Below, piece after piece: positions 59,160-64,000 of a DNA stretch of 64,000 bases (its first letter is position 1; each line of letters starts with the position of its first letter). Source of the stretch: Breoghania sp. L-A4 (GTDB lineage: Bacteria; Pseudomonadota; Alphaproteobacteria; Rhizobiales; Stappiaceae); the NCBI RefSeq assembly GCF_003432385.1, contig NZ_CP031841.1, positions 248,001-312,000 of the forward strand. The letters are read 5' to 3'. Under the pieces are notes generated by a model. It had not been told where the DNA came from, made no database searches, and worked only from the letters and a program-made list of their open reading frames with translations. The position numbers and the translations under genes are program-made.

Positions 59160-59963
59160 CTATTGCGGCCGGGCCTGCTCTTCAACGATGTCGAGTATGG
59201 CACGGTTCCATCCCGCGGGCCCGGCGAGAACCGTGCGCCGGATCGTCCCGGCGCTCTCCCCCGGCAGCCGCGGCAACGGGGGATGCGAGGGGTTGGCAAC
59301 GATGACGCCGATGTCGGCTGCCTCGATCATCTCGCGATCGTTGGGCGCATCACCCAGAGCGACGGTGAGCACATCGCCGTCCAATTGCGCGCGGTAGCAT
59401 GTGCAAAGGGCCGCCATGCGGTCGGCCTTGGATCCGGGACCCATGAGGGTGAGAAAGCGTCCCCCGCGCACCGCCTGCAGGGGTTTGAGAGCGTCCCGGA
59501 AGCGCCCAAGCGCGGCATCGTCGCCGTCCCAAAGACCCGGTTCGGACCAACGCCGATCACGGGCACGGGCGGCCGCGTCCAGCGTGAGTTTGGTGCGGCG
59601 CGCGATATCCTCGACGCTCCAGTCGCCGAAACCCATGAAATGCCCGGACAATTCAGAATCCATTTCCTTGAGCGCACGGCGGATCTCCGCGTAGGGCACG
59701 CCTGCGCCGTCTGCCACGCAGCCGTCGAAATATCCTGCGGGCACAACGAGGCCGGCGCCGTTTTCCACGATGGCCGGATGCCGGAGGCCCATGGCGTCCT
59801 GCAGGGGCCCGATTTCCGCGGCCGTCTTGCTGGTGGCCAGAATCAGCGGGATTCCCTGCCGCCGAAGGGTTTCGAGCGCTTCGCGGGCGGGTTCAAATGA
59901 ATAGGTGTCGTGGTCGAGCAGCGTTCCGTCGAGATCCGAGAAGACGACGAGTTGCGATGCCAT
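59160..59963 (-). CDS. gpgP: HAD-IIB phosphatase, mannosyl-/glucosyl-3-phosphoglycerate phosphatase-like
   Basis: The 267-residue protein has VFSDLDGTLLDHDTYSF (motif I), ILATSKTAAEIGPLQDAMGL (motif II), the cap segment GGRFLTLMGPGSKADRMAAL with its Lys, and VALGDAPNDREMIEAADIGVIVANP (motif IV), the MPGP subfamily. It would remove the phosphate from glucosyl-3-phosphoglycerate to give glucosylglycerate, a compatible solute. I use ATG 59963 (MASQLVVF). It is upstream of gpgS, same strand, 95 bp apart, so probably one transcript. Confidence 0.85.
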   Translation of the reverse strand: MASQLVVFSDLDGTLLDHDTYSFEPAREALETLRRQGIPLILATSKTAAEIGPLQDAMGLRHPAIVENGAGLVVPAGYFDGCVADGAGVPYAEIRRALKEMDSELSGHFMGFGDWSVEDIARRTKLTLDAAARARDRRWSEPGLWDGDDAALGRFRDALKPLQAVRGGRFLTLMGPGSKADRMAALCTCYRAQLDGDVLTVALGDAPNDREMIEAADIGVIVANPSHPPLPRLPGESAGTIRRTVLAGPAGWNRAILDIVEEQARPQ

Positions 59964-60051
59964 CAAATGCCGCCTGTTGCTGCCCAATGGCCTCCATTGT
60001 CATGGATTCGGGCCATACGGGAAAGGCGAAAGCCACGCGGCAGGGAAAGTT

Positions 60052-60414
60052 TCAGCGGGCCGCGCTGCGGCGGGATACGCTCTCAGCCACGGCGGGCACG
60101 GTATGCGCGTTCGCCCACAATTTCTTGGGCCGTCCCGGAGGGGTTTCGGCGTCCTTGCTCGGCATGGCCATGATGGCGGTGCCCATGGCGGCGCTGCACA
60201 AGGTGATGAGGAATCCGAAGAACAGCATGGCCAGCGGCACGAGCGGGGCTTCGGCGCGCGCGATCAAAGACCACAGCCCGCCGGCATCCCAGTAGAGCAG
60301 TCCGGAGACGACCAGCGTCGTCACGCAGAAGCCGATCAGCCAGTTGATGGCGAGCAGGCGGAGGAGCGGGTTGCGGATAAGGATTGTCAGGCCCGTCGGC
60401 GCGGCATCGGTCAT
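60052..60414 (-). CDS. Small membrane protein of unknown function
   Basis: The 120-residue protein has two clear membrane helices: LLRLLAINWLIGFCVTTLVVSGLLYW (about 17-42) and PLVPLAMLFFGFLITLCSAAMGTAIMAM (about 57-84), separated by GGLWSLIARAEA. It ends in a soluble, basic, proline-rich tail. No homologue family comes to mind with confidence. ATG 60414 has GGGAGAGAC upstream. It lies between gpgP and gyrB on the minus strand. Confidence 0.75.
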   Translation of the reverse strand: MTDAAPTGLTILIRNPLLRLLAINWLIGFCVTTLVVSGLLYWDAGGLWSLIARAEAPLVPLAMLFFGFLITLCSAAMGTAIMAMPSKDAETPPGRPKKLWANAHTVPAVAESVSRRSAAR

Positions 60415-60580
60415 GGGTGTCTCTCCCGGATCATTGCCCGCGCGGCCGCAGACGGTGCGGGGCAGCCAAGAATATACATCCGGTCGATGTGGTTTGGCGA
60501 CATGTCTGGCGACAAGCGACAGATTGGCGCATGCGCGGCATTGCTCTCCCGTGAGGGGCGGCCGGTGCCTTGACGCTAAC

Positions 60581-60616
60581 AAAAAGGCGCGCGCAACGAC
60601 GTGTTACGCGCGCCTG
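60581..60616 (-). terminator. Intrinsic terminator downstream of gyrB
   Basis: Stem AGGCGCGCGCAAC with GTTACGCGCGCCT (one mismatch), closed by a five-base loop and followed on the minus strand by TTTTTG. It lies just beyond the gyrB stop at 60640. Confidence 0.85.
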
Positions 60617-60639
60617 GATCATGCGAACGGCGTGATGGT

Positions 60640-63125
<2,486 letters not shown>

Positions 63126-63310
63126 GCGAATCAGAGTCCGTCCATAATGATCTTCCATGAACGTTATACGGGGTTCACGCCCGCATTCAACTCGGCAGAA
63201 ACCGGGGGGCCGCTTGCGTTCGCGACGATCCGAGAAAGCCGGGGATGACAGGCCTCACACAGCCGCGATCCCAGCGCGTCGCCGAGGCGCCGGCGAGGCC
63301 TTCGGCAGTC

Positions 63311-64000
63311 TCATTGTGGTGGCGTGTCCACGGCGATCGTGGCCTCGGTGACGGTGAAGCGCTGCGCGTCCCGGGGGAGGTCCGCGAACAGCAGCGCGTC
63401 GGTGCCGGTCATGAAGACCTGCAGACCCAGAGCGCTGAGCCGGGCGAACAGCGCCTGCCGGCGGCGCGGATCCAGATGCGCCGCCACCTCGTCCAGCAGC
63501 AGCACCGGCGTCATCCGCGCTATCCGGGCGGTCAGCTCCGCGTGCGCCAGAACCAGTCCAATCAGCAGCGCCTTCTGTTCGCCTGTCGACGCCTGGCCCG
63601 CCGGCATGGCCTTGGCGGTGTGGATCACCACGGGATCGGAACGATGCGGTCCCTCCAGGGTGCGCCCGGCGGCGCGGTCGCGGGTGCGGCCTTGCGCCAG
63701 CAGCGCCCGGTAGCGGTCCTCCAGATCGGTGGCCGCGGCGCTGTCGGCCAGCGTCTCGAACGCGCCTTCCAGCGTGATCGCGGCGCGCGGGAACGGATCG
63801 GAGTCATCGGCGCGGGTGCCGACCAGATCGCGCAGCAGGGAGACCGTTTCGCGCCGGGCCACGCCGACAGCAACGCCCAGCGCCGCGATCTGCGCCTCCA
63901 CCGCGTCAAGATAGGGGCCCGAGCCGCCGTTTTCCAGAAGCCGGTTGCGGCCGCGCAGGGCTTTCTCGAAATCGCCCACGCGGCGGCCATGTCCGGGGTC
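63311..64000 (-). CDS. recF: DNA replication and repair protein RecF, 3' part (5' end outside window)
   Basis: The frame enters at the window edge with DPGHGRR-V-GDFEKALRGRNRLLENG, continues through the RecF arm, and includes TGEQKALLIGLVLAHAEL, the ABC-type signature, and Walker B MTPVLLLDEVAAHLDPRRRQALF. About 230 residues are seen, the C-terminal 60 per cent of RecF. RecF loads RecA at gaps with RecO and RecR. It is followed by gyrB on the same strand, the common order dnaN-recF-gyrB. The gap of about 185 bp to gyrB should hold its promoter. Confidence 0.93.
   Translation of the reverse strand, partial: DPGHGRRVGDFEKALRGRNRLLENGGSGPYLDAVEAQIAALGVAVGVARRETVSLLRDLVGTRADDSDPFPRAAITLEGAFETLADSAAATDLEDRYRALLAQGRTRDRAAGRTLEGPHRSDPVVIHTAKAMPAGQASTGEQKALLIGLVLAHAELTARIARMTPVLLLDEVAAHLDPRRRQALFARLSALGLQVFMTGTDALLFADLPRDAQRFTVTEATIAVDTPPQ

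Overview
The window is a GC-rich chromosomal segment of an alphaproteobacterium, most likely Hyphomicrobiales (Rhizobiales) and perhaps a Stappiaceae-like lineage. The inference rests on the order hisB-DUF2628-hisH-hisA-hisF-hisE-coaA, an OlsB-type ornithine-lipid acyltransferase, a soluble NAD-dependent formate dehydrogenase with a fused GB subunit, a heme-uptake (hmu) locus, and intergenic mosaic repeats of the rhizobial type. It is mostly core genome; there is no CRISPR array, prophage or intact insertion sequence.

Layout. 1-11.1 kb: murJ 3' end, trpS, a small Cys-rich protein, cysK, a HAD phosphatase, dut, coaBC, an LpoA/YraM-like lipoprotein divergent from rsmI-yraN, gshB and comM. 11.3-23.2 kb: an alpha/beta hydrolase, an AT-rich gap, a chemoreceptor, a hybrid histidine kinase, olsB, a DUF1330 protein, a class A penicillin-binding protein and a second (Cache-type) chemoreceptor. 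23.2-28.9 kb: coaA and the his operon on the minus strand, then pyrF. 28.8-36.5 kb: a mosaic repeat, the fds formate dehydrogenase genes, a LysR regulator with a well-placed candidate operator, an acyl-CoA dehydrogenase and an SDR. 36.6-49.1 kb: rppH, a YibQ-type deacetylase, ctpA, envC, rlmH, rsfS, nadD, proA, proB, obgE, a 274-bp terminal-inverted-repeat element, a GNAT acetyltransferase, rpmA and rplU. 49.1-64 kb: tRNA-Ser(CGA) with an apparent serine-recombinase remnant beside it, the heme locus (hmuV, hmuU, hmuT, hemP, TonB receptor, ABM monooxygenase), a 2-oxoglutarate/IPNS-like oxygenase, an HRI1-like protein, a glucosylglycerate-type synthase/phosphatase pair (gpgS, gpgP), a small membrane protein, gyrB and the 3' part of recF.

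Functional themes: cell-envelope building and remodelling (murJ, PBP1a, LpoA-like, EnvC, CtpA, YibQ, OlsB), formate oxidation under a LysR regulator, heme acquisition and probable degradation, compatible-solute synthesis, and chemosensing.

Data quality: six genes, including the essential gyrB, are broken by small frame breaks. Nine of these are clear single-base deletions, and all nine lie at or beside short G or C runs. This looks like sequencing under-call rather than gene decay, so I give the full gene spans and note each break.
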